64,000 bases of DNA from Isoptericola peretonis (GCA_023241745.1 JALQCY010000003.1:62001-126000), one strand, 5' to 3'; shown: positions 25,446-34,980, counted from the first letter of the stretch. Notes: generated by a model not told the origin, from the sequence alone. Translations and numbers: made by a program.

Positions 25446-26699
25446 CTACCCTGCGGCGCCCAGCGCGCGCTTCCACCCGATCCGGCCGCCGGTCTGCAGC
25501 AGGGCGCCGCGGTAGGCCCGCTCGCTCACCAGCAGCGCGACGACGGCGAACGCGGCGAGGATCAGCAGCGACACGATCGGCTCCCACCACGCCGCGTCGC
25601 CGGACAGCACCCGCACCGGCATCGAGACGACGTTGGCCACCGGGACGTACGACAGCACGGTCTCGAACGTGCCGCTGGCGGAGAACGTCAGGAAGTAGAC
25701 GCCCATGATCGCCATCGTCATCGGGGTGGTGGTGTGCTGCAGGTCCTCCGTGCGCGACGCGAGGGCGCCCGCCACGGCGTACAGGGCGGCGAGACCCAGG
25801 AACCCGACGGCGAAGAACAGCACGAACCACACCAGCGACGTCGACAGCGACGGCAGGATCGACGCCGTCGGCGTGAACGACAGCGCGGCCAGACCGACCG
25901 CGGCGAAGACGACGTTCTGTGCCAGGGCCACGACCGAGCTGCCCAGCACCTTGCCCGCGAGCAGGTGCCGCAGGGGCACGGCGGTGGCCATGATCTCCAC
26001 CAGGCGCGACTGCTTCTCCTCCACGACGCTGCCTGCGATCATCTGCCCGGAGCCGAGCGCCCCGATGAAGAAGAGCAGGGCGAGGGCGAACGACGCGAAG
26101 AACAGCGTCTGGGAGTCCACGGCGTCGCCGTCGAGCCGGTCGGTGGACAGCGTGCTGCCGGCGGTGAGCTCCGCCGTGGTGGTGCCGGCCGCCTCCGCGT
26201 TGGCCTCGAGCGTCTGCTGCGCGACGCCGGCCGTGAGCAGGCGGGTGAGCGTCGAGTCGGGGTTCGCCTCGCCGGTGAGCACCCAGCCGTCGGCGCTGTC
26301 CGCCTCGGGGTGGAGCCAGGCGTCCGCCTCGCCGTCGGTCAGCGCGGCCCGGGCCGCGGCGTCGTCGGGCACCTCCAGCACGGTGAGCTCGGCGCCGCCG
26401 CCCTGCTCCTCGGGGACGGCGTCCGCCGCCGTGACCGACGCCGCCGCGACGGTGTCCCCCGCCGGCACCGCGACCGTGAAGCTGTCGGTCTTGCTGCCCT
26501 GCCACGCCATGAACGCTGCCAGCGCGGCGATGATGCCGACCGAGACGAGCAGCCCCACGAGGAACGTCTTGTTGAGGGCGCGCACCACGATCTCGCGGTT
26601 CATCACGACGAGCCACGCGCCGCGCGTGCTCGCGTCGTCCTGCCGGTCGGGCCCGTCGATCCCCTGGGCTTCCGGGCGGGTCGGGGTCGTGGTGGTCAT
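25446..26699 (-). CDS. ABC-2 transporter permease, NatB/YhaP-like (417 aa)
   Basis: A first membrane segment (FLVGLLVSVGIIAALAAFMAW) is followed by an extracytoplasmic domain of about 150 residues and then six C-terminal membrane segments. GQMIAGSVVEEKQSRLVEIM is the signature of ABC-2 permeases of the NatB group. The ATG at 26699 overlaps the stop of the ATPase gene. NatB homologues export Na+ or toxic compounds; the cargo here is not known. Confidence 0.9.
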   Translation of the reverse strand: MTTTTPTRPEAQGIDGPDRQDDASTRGAWLVVMNREIVVRALNKTFLVGLLVSVGIIAALAAFMAWQGSKTDSFTVAVPAGDTVAAASVTAADAVPEEQGGGAELTVLEVPDDAAARAALTDGEADAWLHPEADSADGWVLTGEANPDSTLTRLLTAGVAQQTLEANAEAAGTTTAELTAGSTLSTDRLDGDAVDSQTLFFASFALALLFFIGALGSGQMIAGSVVEEKQSRLVEIMATAVPLRHLLAGKVLGSSVVALAQNVVFAAVGLAALSFTPTASILPSLSTSLVWFVLFFAVGFLGLAALYAVAGALASRTEDLQHTTTPMTMAIMGVYFLTFSASGTFETVLSYVPVANVVSMPVRVLSGDAAWWEPIVSLLILAAFAVVALLVSERAYRGALLQTGGRIGWKRALGAAG

Positions 26700-27589
26700 G
26701 CCGTCACCTCGCGGTAGATCTGGGCCAGCGTGGGCTTCAGGGGGGTGAGCTCGCGCAGGACGCCGCGCTCGACGGCGGCGGCGAGCAGGCGCTGCAGGGC
26801 CCCGTCGTCCGCGATCTCCAGCAGCGCGACGGGGCCGTCGACGTCGACCGCGTGCACGCCGGGCACGCCGCGCACCCAGCCGGCGTCGCCGTCGACGACG
26901 AGGCGGTGACGCAGCGCGCCGGTCTCCTGCAGGTCGGCGGGGGCACCGTCGGCCATGACACGGCCCGTCTTGAGGATGACGAGCCGCTCGCACAGCCGCT
27001 CCACGAGGTCCAGCTGGTGCGAGCTGAACAGCACCGGCACGCCGCGGGCCGTGTGCTCGGCCAGCAGGTCGACCATCCCGTCGACCGCGGCCGGGTCGAG
27101 GCCGCTGAACGGCTCGTCGAGCACCAGCAGGCGCGGGGTGCCCATCAGCGCGGCCACGATCTGCACCCGCTGCTGGTTGCCGAGCGAGAGCTTCTCGACG
27201 TGCTCCTTCGAGCGGCCGGCGAGGCCGAGCCGGTCGAGCATGTCCAGCACCTCGGCCCGCGCCTTGGGCGCCGCGATGCCGCGCAGCCGCGCCAGGTAGA
27301 CGAGCTGGTCGAGCACCGGCTGCTTGGGGTACAGCCCGCGCTCCTCCGGCATGTACCCGAAGGTGCGCCGGCCGGCGCGCGTCACGGGCTCGCCGCCGAA
27401 CAGCACCTCGCCCGCCGTCGGCGCGAGCACGCCCATGATCATGCGCATCGTCGTCGTCTTGCCCGCGCCGTTGCCGCCGACGAAGCCGGTGAGCTGCCCG
27501 GCAGGGGCGGTGAACGACACGTCGTCGACGGCGGTGAGGTCGCCGAACGTCCTGGTCAGTCCCCGGACCTCGAGGGAGTCGTTGTTCAT
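26696..27589 (-). CDS. ABC transporter ATP-binding protein, NatA-like (297 aa)
   Basis: Walker A GFVGGNGAGKTTTMRMIMG, Q-loop region FGYMPEERGLYPKQ, signature LSLGNQQRVQIVAALMG, Walker B LLVLDEPFSGLDPAA and the switch FSSHQ are all present. The PEERGLYPK block is typical of the NatA/YhaQ group and fits the NatB-like permease downstream. ATG 27589 is preferred to the in-frame GTG 27595 because TAGGTT lies 7 nt before the ATG. Confidence 0.93.
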   Translation of the reverse strand: MNNDSLEVRGLTRTFGDLTAVDDVSFTAPAGQLTGFVGGNGAGKTTTMRMIMGVLAPTAGEVLFGGEPVTRAGRRTFGYMPEERGLYPKQPVLDQLVYLARLRGIAAPKARAEVLDMLDRLGLAGRSKEHVEKLSLGNQQRVQIVAALMGTPRLLVLDEPFSGLDPAAVDGMVDLLAEHTARGVPVLFSSHQLDLVERLCERLVILKTGRVMADGAPADLQETGALRHRLVVDGDAGWVRGVPGVHAVDVDGPVALLEIADDGALQRLLAAAVERGVLRELTPLKPTLAQIYREVTA

Positions 27590-27596
27590 GACCACG

Positions 27597-27602
27597 AACC
27601 TA
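27597..27602 (-). promoter_or_regulatory. -10 box of the NatAB-like operon, leaderless
   Basis: TAGGTT on the minus strand, 7 nt before ATG 27589; it argues against the upstream GTG as start. Confidence 0.5.
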
Positions 27603-27670
27603 CGGACCCCGCCGGTCGTTGTGATCCGCCCCGCGACGGAGATCTCCGCCTCCCCCGCCGGGCGGACGGG

Positions 27671-28687
27671 TCACTCGCGGGTGTCGGAGACCCAGTCCGG
27701 GTCCGACCGGTCGGAGCGCGCCCCGACCACCCCGTCGGCCAGCTCGCCGAGCGCCGCCAGGGCCTCCGCGTCGAGCGTCAGGGCGAGCGAGGCGAGGTTC
27801 TCGTCCACCCGCGCGGCGCGGCGGGAGCCGGGGATCGGCACCACGGGCAGCCCCAGCGCCTCCCCCTGGTGGCGGAGCCAGGCGAGCGCCACCTGAGCCG
27901 GCGTCGCGCCGCGCTCCTCCGCGATGCCGCGGACGACGGCCACGAGCGCCTGGTTCGCCTCGAACGCGGACCCGCGGAAGCGCTCGAGGTTGCTGCGCCA
28001 GTCCCCCACCAGGGAGCCCGCCCCGGCGAGCCCGCCGGCGAGGAAGCCGCGGCTGAGCGGCGAGTACGGCACGAACCCCACCCCGAGCTCGGCGGCCGCG
28101 GGCACCACGGCACGCTCCACGTCCCGGCTCCACAGCGACCACTCGCTCTGCACGGCCGCGATCGGGTGCACGGCCTGCGCGGCCCGCAGCTCCGCCGCTG
28201 TGACCTCCGACAGCCCCAGGTGCCGCACCTTGCCCGCCCGCACCAGGTCCGCCATCGCGCCGACGACGTCCTCGACCGGCACCCGCGGGTCGCGCCGGTG
28301 CAGGTAGTACAGGTCGATGACGTCGACGCCCAGCCTGTGCAGGCTCGCGTCGACCGCCTCGGCGGCGTAGGCCGGGTCGTTGCGGGCCGACATGCGCGTG
28401 TACGTGTCGTCCTCGGGCACGATGCCGAACTTGGTCGCGAGCGTGACCTCGTCCCGGCGGTCCGCGAGCAGCCGTCCCACGAGGCGCTCGTTCGAGCCCT
28501 GGCCGTACAGGTCGGCCGTGTCGACGAGGTCGATGCCGACGTCCACCACGTGGTGCAGGGTGGCGAGCGCGTCGTCCTCGTCCACCGCGCCGTACACCTG
28601 GGCGAGGCCCATGGCGCCGTACCCGAGAAGCGAGGTCTCGAGGCCGTCCCCGAGGGTGGTGCGGGGCGTGCCGGTCGTCGTGGTCAT
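27671..28687 (-). CDS. Aldo/keto reductase (338 aa)
   Basis: (Beta/alpha)8 AKR with the catalytic tetrad visible: Asp in VDTADLYGQGSNERLVG with the Tyr, Lys in VTLATKFG, and His in DLYYLHRRDP. The C-terminal cofactor block is VVPIPGSRRAARVDENL. The length is normal for AKR13-type reductases of reactive aldehydes. It is translated directly after the MerR regulator (ATGA overlap), so both come from one MerR-controlled promoter. A role in aldehyde or electrophile detoxification is likely by comparison with AdhR/NmlR-type systems. Confidence 0.93.
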   Translation of the reverse strand: MTTTTGTPRTTLGDGLETSLLGYGAMGLAQVYGAVDEDDALATLHHVVDVGIDLVDTADLYGQGSNERLVGRLLADRRDEVTLATKFGIVPEDDTYTRMSARNDPAYAAEAVDASLHRLGVDVIDLYYLHRRDPRVPVEDVVGAMADLVRAGKVRHLGLSEVTAAELRAAQAVHPIAAVQSEWSLWSRDVERAVVPAAAELGVGFVPYSPLSRGFLAGGLAGAGSLVGDWRSNLERFRGSAFEANQALVAVVRGIAEERGATPAQVALAWLRHQGEALGLPVVPIPGSRRAARVDENLASLALTLDAEALAALGELADGVVGARSDRSDPDWVSDTRE

Positions 28688-29154
28688 GAGGCGGTCCTCT
28701 CGGTCTGGACGGTCGTGAGGCGCTGCGCCGCCGCGACCTCGGGAGCCACGGGAAGGCCCTCGCAGTCGAGGCCGGCGACGATCAGCTCGCGGTAGTGCCC
28801 GATCTTGTGCCCGACGGCGGCGAGGTCGTCGGCGAGCTGGGCCTGCTGGCGCAGGATGTTCTCGCGCTGCCGCTCCAGCAGGGCCATGCGGCGCCCGTGC
28901 GACGCTGCGCCCTCGTCTGCCAGCGTCACGAACTCCCGCACGTCCGCCACAGGCATCCCGGTGCGGCGCAGCGCGACCACCAGCCGGACGAACCCGACGA
29001 GCCGCTCCGGGTAGCGCCGTCGCCCGTCCGGGCCCCGTGGCGCCCGCGGCAGCAGCCTTTCGCGCTCGTACCAGCGCAGGGCGTCCACGCTGAGGCCGCT
29101 GTGCTCCGCGACCTCCCGGATGCCGACCGTCGTCCCGGTCTCCACCGTCGTCAT
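28684..29154 (-). CDS. MerR-family regulator (156 aa)
   Basis: N-terminal winged helix VGIREVAEHSGLSVDALRWY followed by the second part GPDGRRRYPERLVGFVRLVV and a dimerisation coiled coil (about residues 80-125). The C-terminal part contains one Cys (GLDCEGLP), which could be a redox or electrophile sensor as in NmlR-type regulators. The ATG at 29154 lies 6 nt after a -10 box. The perfect 18-bp palindrome in its promoter spacer is the expected binding site, so it probably controls itself and the aldo/keto reductase. Confidence 0.92.
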   Translation of the reverse strand: MTTVETGTTVGIREVAEHSGLSVDALRWYERERLLPRAPRGPDGRRRYPERLVGFVRLVVALRRTGMPVADVREFVTLADEGAASHGRRMALLERQRENILRQQAQLADDLAAVGHKIGHYRELIVAGLDCEGLPVAPEVAAAQRLTTVQTERTAS

Positions 29155-29160
29155 GCGTCG

Positions 29161-29193
29161 ACCGTAGGAGCTGGAGTGCACTCCAGCGCAAGG
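29161..29193 (-). promoter_or_regulatory. MerR-type promoter with 18-bp palindromic operator
   Basis: On the minus strand, CTTGCG (-35) and TACGGT (-10, 29161-29166) are 20 bp apart, the lengthened spacer typical of MerR-activated promoters. The spacer holds the perfect palindrome GCTGGAGTGCACTCCAGC (29170-29187). The -10 box ends 6 nt before the merR-type ATG, so the transcript is leaderless. Confidence 0.75.
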
Positions 29194-29271
29194 GCTGTCC
29201 CGGATCCGTCGCGGCCGACCCTCGCGCGACCCACGACCGTGGCCGTCCGAGCGGCCCCCACCATGGCGTCT

Positions 29272-29316
29272 TAGCGGTTCCTGCTCGTCCCCGCGCAGGA
29301 CGGCGAGGAACCGCTA
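29272..29316 (-). terminator. Hairpin at the end of the second two-component operon
   Basis: Perfect 11-bp arms TAGCGGTTCCT (29272-29282) and AGGAACCGCTA (29306-29316), with an inner CGTCC/GGACG stem. The stop TAG of the response regulator is the first base triplet of the hairpin on the minus strand. No U-tract follows, as is common in high-GC actinobacteria. Confidence 0.65.
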
Positions 29317-30009
29317 CGTCAGCGCGCGGTGGTAGTAGACGACCGCCTGCACGCGGTCGCGGAGGTGCAGCTTGGACAGCACGTTGGAGACGTGCGTCTT
29401 GACGGTGGCCTCACCGAGGAAGAGCTCCGCCGCGATCTCGGCGTTCGACAGCCCTTTGCCGACGAGCACCAGCACCTCGCGCTCGCGCGGCGTGAGCCGG
29501 TCCAGCCGGGGGTCCGACGCCGTGTCGGCCGGACGCGCGGCGGCGTTCCGGCCGTCGGTCGGCCGGCCCTCCCCGGCCACCATCCGCTCGATGACGCGCC
29601 GTGTGATCTCCGGCGCGAGCAGCGCGTGGCCGGCCGCGACGGTGCGCACGGCGTCCACCAGCCGGTCGGCGTCGGAGTTCTTGAGCAGGAAGCCGGACGC
29701 GCCCGCCCGGAGCGCGTCGTCCACGTAGGCGTCGTCGTCGAACGTGGTGAGGACGAGCACCTTGGCGAGGCCCTCGGCGACGATGCGGCGCGTGGCCTCG
29801 ATGCCGTCCATCACCGGCATCTGCACGTCCATCAGGACGACGTCCGGGCGCAGCGCCCGCACCTGCTCCAGCGCCTGGGCGCCGTCGGCGGCCTCGCCCA
29901 CCACCTCGACGTCGGCCTCGACGGACAGGATCATCGCGAAGCCGGAGCGCACCAGCCGCTGGTCGTCGACCAGCAGCACGCGCACGACCGGGGCGTCGGG
30001 GCTGGTCAC
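29314..30009 (-). CDS. NarL/LuxR-type response regulator (231 aa)
   Basis: Receiver domain with [20 protein letters not shown], phospho-acceptor Asp in [12 protein letters not shown] and [11 protein letters not shown]. The LuxR helix-turn-helix is [20 protein letters not shown] followed by [13 protein letters not shown]. The GTG at 30009 overlaps the kinase stop as GTGA. It is the output partner of the kinase at 30006-31391. No obvious target operon adjoins, and the operon ends in a hairpin. Confidence 0.94.
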   Translation of the reverse strand: MTSPDAPVVRVLLVDDQRLVRSGFAMILSVEADVEVVGEAADGAQALEQVRALRPDVVLMDVQMPVMDGIEATRRIVAEGLAKVLVLTTFDDDAYVDDALRAGASGFLLKNSDADRLVDAVRTVAAGHALLAPEITRRVIERMVAGEGRPTDGRNAAARPADTASDPRLDRLTPREREVLVLVGKGLSNAEIAAELFLGEATVKTHVSNVLSKLHLRDRVQAVVYYHRALT

Positions 30010-31391
30010 GGGCGGTCCTCGGGCAGGGGCAGGCGCACCCGCACACGGTAGCCGCCCGTGGCGCGCGGCCCGACGTCGGCGACGCCGCCGTGCGTCGCGA
30101 CCCGCTCGCGCACGCCCATCAGGCCGAGCCCGGTGCCGGCCGAGCCCTGCCGCGGGCGGCCGTCGTCGAGCACCTCGACCTCGGCGAACCCGTGGGGGAA
30201 CCGGTCGGCGGCGGGCTCGTCGCGGCGGGCCGGACGGCGGTCCACCCGCACCACCACGCGCGCCGACCGGGCGGTCGAGTGCTTGCGGACGTTGCTCAGC
30301 GCCTCCTGCGCGGTGCGGTACAGGCTGAGCCCGATCGGGCCGGGGACGTCGTCGACCTCACCCTCGTCGGCGACCACGCGCACCTCGACGTCGAGGCCGC
30401 CGGTGCTGTCGGCGAGGCCGGGGACGTCCGCCAGCCCGGGCTCCGGCGCCCGCACGCCCGCCGCCGCCTGGTCGTCGTCCTCGATCCCCCGCAGCGTGCC
30501 CAGCAGGCCCCGCATCTGCGTGACCGCCTCGCGCGACTCGACCTCGATGGTGGCCAGCGGCGCGGCCGCGGCCTCCGGGTCACGACCGATCATGCGGCGG
30601 GCGGCGGCGGCCTGGATGCCGATGACGGACACGTGGTGCGCGACGACGTCGTGCAGCTCGCGGGCGATGCGCAGCCGCTCGGTGACCACCGCCTGCCGCT
30701 GCAGCTCCGTCGTCTGCCTCTCGATGGTCGCCGCGGACTCCTCGAGCTGCTCGCGCCGGTGCGCCCCGTGCCACATGAGCTGGCCGGCCACGACCGCCCC
30801 GTAGAAGTACGCGAGGTTGATCAGCAGGTTGTACGCGGTGAACGCGACGCCCGGGTCGATCAGACCGGGCTGCTCGTCGGCCAGCCCCATCTGCTCGACG
30901 ATGCCGTCGATGCCCGCCCCGACGGCGAACTGCCAGGCCAGCCAGCCGAACATCGCCAGCAGGGCGGCGCCCACGACGAGCACCATCGCCTGCCGGTCGC
31001 GCGCCCACGCGACCGCGCTGAACAGCGCGACGAAGTACACGACCTGCAGGGGCACGAGGATCGTCACCATGGGCACGGTCAGGCCCACCACGAGGAAGTG
31101 CAGGTACACCACGGACACGACGACCAGCGGGAACCGCCGCCGCCACATGAGCGGTGCCGCACCCAGGGCCGCGAGCAGGTAGAGGAGCCAGACCGGGGCG
31201 GGATCGTCCTCGAAGTACCCGAAGCTGCGGGCGAGCTCGGCGCCCACCAGGCAGACGACGACGAACGCGGCGCCGAGCCAGAGGTCGTTCCGGTAGGCGC
31301 GCGCCGGGTCGGCGGGCACGCGCTCCCACCCGGAGTCGATCCCCCACCAGTCGGCGAGACGCGCGGTCCAGGAGGCGCGGTGCTGGGGCAT
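30006..31391 (-). CDS. DesK-type sensor histidine kinase (461 aa)
   Basis: About five to six membrane segments in residues 35-210 ([54 protein letters not shown] and others). They are followed by a coiled coil and the HisKA_3 box [20 protein letters not shown]. The ATPase domain has [16 protein letters not shown] and [16 protein letters not shown]. The ATG at 31391 lies 6 nt after TAGGCT. It is coupled to the response regulator. The signal is unknown; such kinases in this group often sense envelope stress. Confidence 0.93.
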   Translation of the reverse strand: MPQHRASWTARLADWWGIDSGWERVPADPARAYRNDLWLGAAFVVVCLVGAELARSFGYFEDDPAPVWLLYLLAALGAAPLMWRRRFPLVVVSVVYLHFLVVGLTVPMVTILVPLQVVYFVALFSAVAWARDRQAMVLVVGAALLAMFGWLAWQFAVGAGIDGIVEQMGLADEQPGLIDPGVAFTAYNLLINLAYFYGAVVAGQLMWHGAHRREQLEESAATIERQTTELQRQAVVTERLRIARELHDVVAHHVSVIGIQAAAARRMIGRDPEAAAAPLATIEVESREAVTQMRGLLGTLRGIEDDDQAAAGVRAPEPGLADVPGLADSTGGLDVEVRVVADEGEVDDVPGPIGLSLYRTAQEALSNVRKHSTARSARVVVRVDRRPARRDEPAADRFPHGFAEVEVLDDGRPRQGSAGTGLGLMGVRERVATHGGVADVGPRATGGYRVRVRLPLPEDRP

Positions 31392-31397
31392 CCGGTC

Positions 31398-31403
31398 AGC
31401 CTA
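31398..31403 (-). promoter_or_regulatory. -10 box of the second two-component operon, leaderless
   Basis: TAGGCT on the minus strand, 6 nt before the kinase ATG at 31391. Confidence 0.55.
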
Positions 31404-31453
31404 GAGAGGGGAGTGCGGTGTGCGCCTCCGCCTCGAGGTGGAAGTCTTGGCCC

Positions 31454-32305
31454 ATGACGACTCCCGCGTTCTGGATCTGCCGGACCTGCGCCGTCGAGCA
31501 CGCCGCCCTGGTCGACGTCTGCGCCGTCTGCGCGGACGAGCGCCAGTGGGTGCCCGCGACCGGGCAGGCGTGGACCACCCTCGACGAGCTGACGGCGGAG
31601 GGCCTCGCCGTCGAGGTGAGCGAGCTCGAGCCCGACCTGCTGGCCCTGCACGCCGCGCCGCACGTCGGGATCGGCCAGCAGTCGAAGGTGGTGCGCACGC
31701 CGGCGGGCGCCCTGCTGTGGGACCCGCTCGGGTTCGTCGACGACGCAGGCGTGGCCGCGGTGGTCGACGCCGCCGGCGGCGGTGACGTCGTGGTCGCGGC
31801 CAGCCACCCGCACATGTTCGGGGTGCAGGTGGAGTGGAGCCGCCGGATCGCCGCCGCCACGGGCCGCGACGTGCCCGTGCTGGTGAGCGAGGCCGACGCG
31901 GGCTGGGTGGCGCGCCCGGACGCCGTGATCGAGACCTGGGCGCCCGACGCGTCCGGCGAGCGCGAGGTGCTGCCCGGCGTGGTGCTGAGCCAGCCCGGCG
32001 GCCACTTCCCCGGCTCGGCGGTGGTGCACTGGACGGGCGCCGACGGACGCGGCGTGCTGCTCTCCGGCGACACGATCTTCGCCAACCCCGACCGGACGGC
32101 GAGCTTCATGCGCAGCTACCCGAACCGGATCCCCCTGTCGGGGGCGGTGGTGACCCGCGTCGCCGAGCACGTGGCGCGCCGCCCGTTCGACCGGCTGTAC
32201 AACAACTTCGAGGGTGTCATCCCTGAGGACGCGCGCGCCGTCGTGCTCCGCTCGGCCGAGCGGCACGCCGCGTGGGTGCGCGGCGACTTCGACCACCTCA
32301 CCTGA
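31454..32305 (+). CDS. MBL-fold hydrolase with N-terminal zinc ribbon (283 aa)
   Basis: The first 30 residues hold two Cys-x2-Cys knuckles (WICRTCAVEH and DVCAVCADERQW), a rubredoxin-like zinc ribbon. The rest is a divergent metallo-beta-lactamase fold: ASHPHMFG takes the place of HxHxDH, then LSQPGGHFPGSAVVHW, LLSGDTIFANPDR and a C-terminal NNFEGVI. The incomplete metal motif suggests one metal site or altered activity. It has no close operon partner; the DMT transporter follows after 23 bp with its own start signals. The substrate is unknown. Confidence 0.8.
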   Translation: MTTPAFWICRTCAVEHAALVDVCAVCADERQWVPATGQAWTTLDELTAEGLAVEVSELEPDLLALHAAPHVGIGQQSKVVRTPAGALLWDPLGFVDDAGVAAVVDAAGGGDVVVAASHPHMFGVQVEWSRRIAAATGRDVPVLVSEADAGWVARPDAVIETWAPDASGEREVLPGVVLSQPGGHFPGSAVVHWTGADGRGVLLSGDTIFANPDRTASFMRSYPNRIPLSGAVVTRVAEHVARRPFDRLYNNFEGVIPEDARAVVLRSAERHAAWVRGDFDHLT

Positions 32306-32328
32306 TCCCCCGGGGATCATGGTCTGTC

Positions 32329-33336
32329 GTGGCAACCATCGTGACCGGGCGGCAGCGCGCCGCGGGCGTGGCCCTCGCGATCGTCGCGGGGTTCGCGGCC
32401 GCGCTGCAGAGCCGCGTCAACGGCACGCTCGCCACGGAGACGGGCACCGCGTTCGGCACGGCGGCGCTGTCGTTCGGGTCCGGGCTGGTGCTGCTCACGC
32501 TCGCGCTCCCGTTCTCCCGCGCGGGACGCTCGGCCCTCGGCCAGGTCGCGGCCGGGCTCCGTCGGGGCCGGCCCGAGGGCGAGGGGCTGCGCTGGTGGGA
32601 GTGCCTCGGCGGCCTGGGCGGGGCGTTCTACGTGATGTCGCAGGGCCTGACGGTCGACGCGCTCGGCGTGGCCGTCTTCACCATCGCGCTGGTGGCGGGG
32701 CAGTCCGTGAGCTCGCTCGTCATCGACCGGCTGGGGCTCGCGCCGGGCGGGGTGCGCCTCGTGACGCTGGGGCGCGCGCTGGGGCCGGTCCTCACCGTGG
32801 TCGCCGTCGTCGTGGTCTCCGGCGCCGGCGCGGCGACCGCGGCCCTCGGTCTGGCGCTGTTCCCGCTCGTGGCGGGCGTCCTGCAGTCGTTCCAGCAGGC
32901 GCTCAACGGGCGCGTGCGCGCAGCGGTCCGGCCTGCCGAGCCGCGCGCCGGTGGTCGCGCCCCGGGCGACGGCGGCGTGCTGGCGGCCACCTTCGTGAGC
33001 TTCCTGGTGGGCACCGTCGCGCTGCTGGTGGTGTTCGGCGTCTCGCTCGCCGTCGACGGCCCTCCCACCGGTGCCCTGCCCCCGGACCTGCTGCTCTACT
33101 CCGGCGGCCTGCTCGGCATCGTCTTCATCGCCCTGCAGGCGGCGGTCGTGCAGCGCATCGGCGTGCTGCTGCTCGGCCTGGGCATGATCGCCGGTCAGGT
33201 GGTCGGCGCGCTCGTGCTCGACGTCGCGTCCCCCGGGGTCGTCCCGCCCGGTGTCGCGACCTACGTCGGCGCGGCCCTCACCCTCGTCGCCGTCGCCGTC
33301 CCCCTCGTCGAGAGCGCCCTGCGCCGCAAGGCCTGA
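32329..33336 (+). CDS. DMT-superfamily transporter, DUF606/YdcZ type (335 aa)
   Basis: Ten hydrophobic segments are arranged as two similar halves, the DUF606 pattern: AGVALAIVAGFAAALQSRVNG with LGGLGGAFYVMSQG, and LFPLVAGVLQSFQQALNGRV with LGIVFIALQAAVVQRIGVLL. The QSRVNG / QQALNGRV pair is diagnostic of the repeat. The GTG at 32329 follows CATGGT by 5 nt, a weak leaderless signal. The transported compound is unknown. A hairpin follows at 33366-33403. Confidence 0.87.
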   Translation: MATIVTGRQRAAGVALAIVAGFAAALQSRVNGTLATETGTAFGTAALSFGSGLVLLTLALPFSRAGRSALGQVAAGLRRGRPEGEGLRWWECLGGLGGAFYVMSQGLTVDALGVAVFTIALVAGQSVSSLVIDRLGLAPGGVRLVTLGRALGPVLTVVAVVVVSGAGAATAALGLALFPLVAGVLQSFQQALNGRVRAAVRPAEPRAGGRAPGDGGVLAATFVSFLVGTVALLVVFGVSLAVDGPPTGALPPDLLLYSGGLLGIVFIALQAAVVQRIGVLLLGLGMIAGQVVGALVLDVASPGVVPPGVATYVGAALTLVAVAVPLVESALRRKA

Positions 33337-33365
33337 CAGCGGAGGGGGCGGCGGCCCTCACAGCA

Positions 33366-33403
33366 CGATCCCCGCAACTCCCTGGAGGGGGTTGCGGGGA
33401 TCG
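33366..33403. terminator. Bidirectional hairpin between convergent genes
   Basis: Perfect 13-bp arms CGATCCCCGCAAC (33366-33378) and GTTGCGGGGATCG (33391-33403) with a 12-nt loop, between the DMT transporter and the LVIVD-repeat protein, whose 3' ends face each other. No T-tract is present on either side. Confidence 0.7.
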
Positions 33404-33438
33404 CGCCACCGGCCAGGACGATCGGCCGGTTCAGTGCC

Positions 33439-34866
33439 TCAGAACTTCTCCTGCATCTGCGGGTTCAGCGACTTGAGGTTGGTCTTGGCCTTCCCGTCGA
33501 TCGAGTCGTCGATGTCGAACGTGTCGAAACCGATCCCCAGGTCGTTCGAGTAGGCGTAGCCGTTGTACCAGTAGGTGGACCAGGAGCCACCGCTGGAGAG
33601 GCCCGCGCCGCGGTCGAACCAGGCGAGCTCGGTCGGGTCGGACGAGTCGGTGAAGTCCATCACCGAGACGCCGCCCTGGTACCAGGCCTGGACCATGAGG
33701 TCCTTGCCCTCGACGGGGATCAGCGAGCCGTTGTGGGCCACGCAGTTCTCGGTGCTGTCGTTGATGCGCGGGATCTTGTAGTAGCTCTTGAAGACGAGCT
33801 CCTTGCCGTTCTTCCCGCCCTTCTTCACGACCTTCTCGATGTCGTAGATGCCGTTGGCGCCGAGCTCCGGGGCGTACTCCCCGGTGCAGGTCGCCAGGCC
33901 GCCACCGCCGAGCTCGTCGGTGAAGACGACCTTGGTGGCGTCGTTGTTGAACGTGGCCGAGTGCCAGAACGCGAAGTTCTCCGTGTCGCGCACCGTGCTG
34001 ATCACCTTGGGGTGGGCGCGGTCCTTGATGTCCATCAGGATGCCGTCACCCATGCAGGCGCCGGCGGCCAGGTCGTACTTCGCGTAGGTGGTGATGTCGT
34101 GGCAGCCGGACGTCGCCGAGGCGCTGCGGGTCGGGTCGCCCTCGTAGCCGCCCTTCGGGAAGAGGTTCGGCGTGCCGACGAGCTTGGCCGCCGCCGGGTC
34201 CTTCACCGGGATCTTCACGATCGAGATGATGTCGTGCGGAGGCCGGCAGTCGGGGTACGACGAGCTCGGGCTGTACGACGAGACGTAGACGTAGACGTCC
34301 TTGCCGTTCTTGGTCGGCGCGAGCGAGTGGGTGTGGGACCCGCACGCCGTCTCGACCGACTTGACGTACTTGGGCGCGAGCGGGTCGGAGATGTCCCAGA
34401 CCTTGATGCCCTCCCAGGCGTCCTTCTGGGTGGCGGGGCGGGTCGTCGAGGCGCACGAGTCGTCGCTGCGCGACGAGTCCGTGGAGAGCACCAGGATGTC
34501 GCCGTAGACGGAGATGTCGTTCTGCGAGCCCGGGCAGTACACCTGCAGCGCCTGGACGGGCTCCTCGGGGACGGACAGGTCGTACACGGTGAAGCCGTCG
34601 TAGTTGCCCGCGAAGGCGTAGTCGCCCTGGAAGGCGATGTCCGACCCGGTGCCCTGGAGGGCGCCGTTCTTCGGGTTGTTGCTCAGGTGCGTGATCTTCG
34701 ACGACGCCACCTCGCCCGGCGGGACGTCGGGTGCGGCGGAGTCGGACGCGGTGGCGGGGAGGGCGAGCCCCACCATTCCGGCCGCCAGGGTCAGCGAGAG
34801 GGCGACACCGGCGGCGCCCTTCAGGCGTGAACTTCTCATCCGTGAACTCAGGTTTGAACGACGCAC
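33439..34866 (-). CDS. Secreted LVIVD-repeat protein (475 aa)
   Basis: Signal peptide with a basic start and GVALSLTLAAGMVGLALPAT, probable cleavage at ATA-SD. The mature protein is a beta-propeller of LVIVD type: blades such as DYAFAGNYDGFTVYDLSVPE, GIKVWDISDPLAPKYVKSV, ILMDIKDRAHPKVISTV and GGVSVMDFTDSSDPTELAWF. The Cys residues are likely disulfide-bonded outside the cell. GTG 34866 is chosen because AAGGAGG lies 10 nt upstream; ATG 34839 is an alternative. It is divergent to a DUF305 lipoprotein, a recurrent pairing in actinobacteria. No activity is known. Confidence 0.85.
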   Translation of the reverse strand: MRRSNLSSRMRSSRLKGAAGVALSLTLAAGMVGLALPATASDSAAPDVPPGEVASSKITHLSNNPKNGALQGTGSDIAFQGDYAFAGNYDGFTVYDLSVPEEPVQALQVYCPGSQNDISVYGDILVLSTDSSRSDDSCASTTRPATQKDAWEGIKVWDISDPLAPKYVKSVETACGSHTHSLAPTKNGKDVYVYVSSYSPSSSYPDCRPPHDIISIVKIPVKDPAAAKLVGTPNLFPKGGYEGDPTRSASATSGCHDITTYAKYDLAAGACMGDGILMDIKDRAHPKVISTVRDTENFAFWHSATFNNDATKVVFTDELGGGGLATCTGEYAPELGANGIYDIEKVVKKGGKNGKELVFKSYYKIPRINDSTENCVAHNGSLIPVEGKDLMVQAWYQGGVSVMDFTDSSDPTELAWFDRGAGLSSGGSWSTYWYNGYAYSNDLGIGFDTFDIDDSIDGKAKTNLKSLNPQMQEKF

Positions 34867-34980
34867 AGGCGCCACACCTCCTTGTTGGGTCACACTGAGT
34901 GTCGACTGGAAGCATCCTCCCAACCAGGTGGACGGGCATCTTTTTACGCGATGGCAACAACCTCAGGAGAGGATCTTCAG

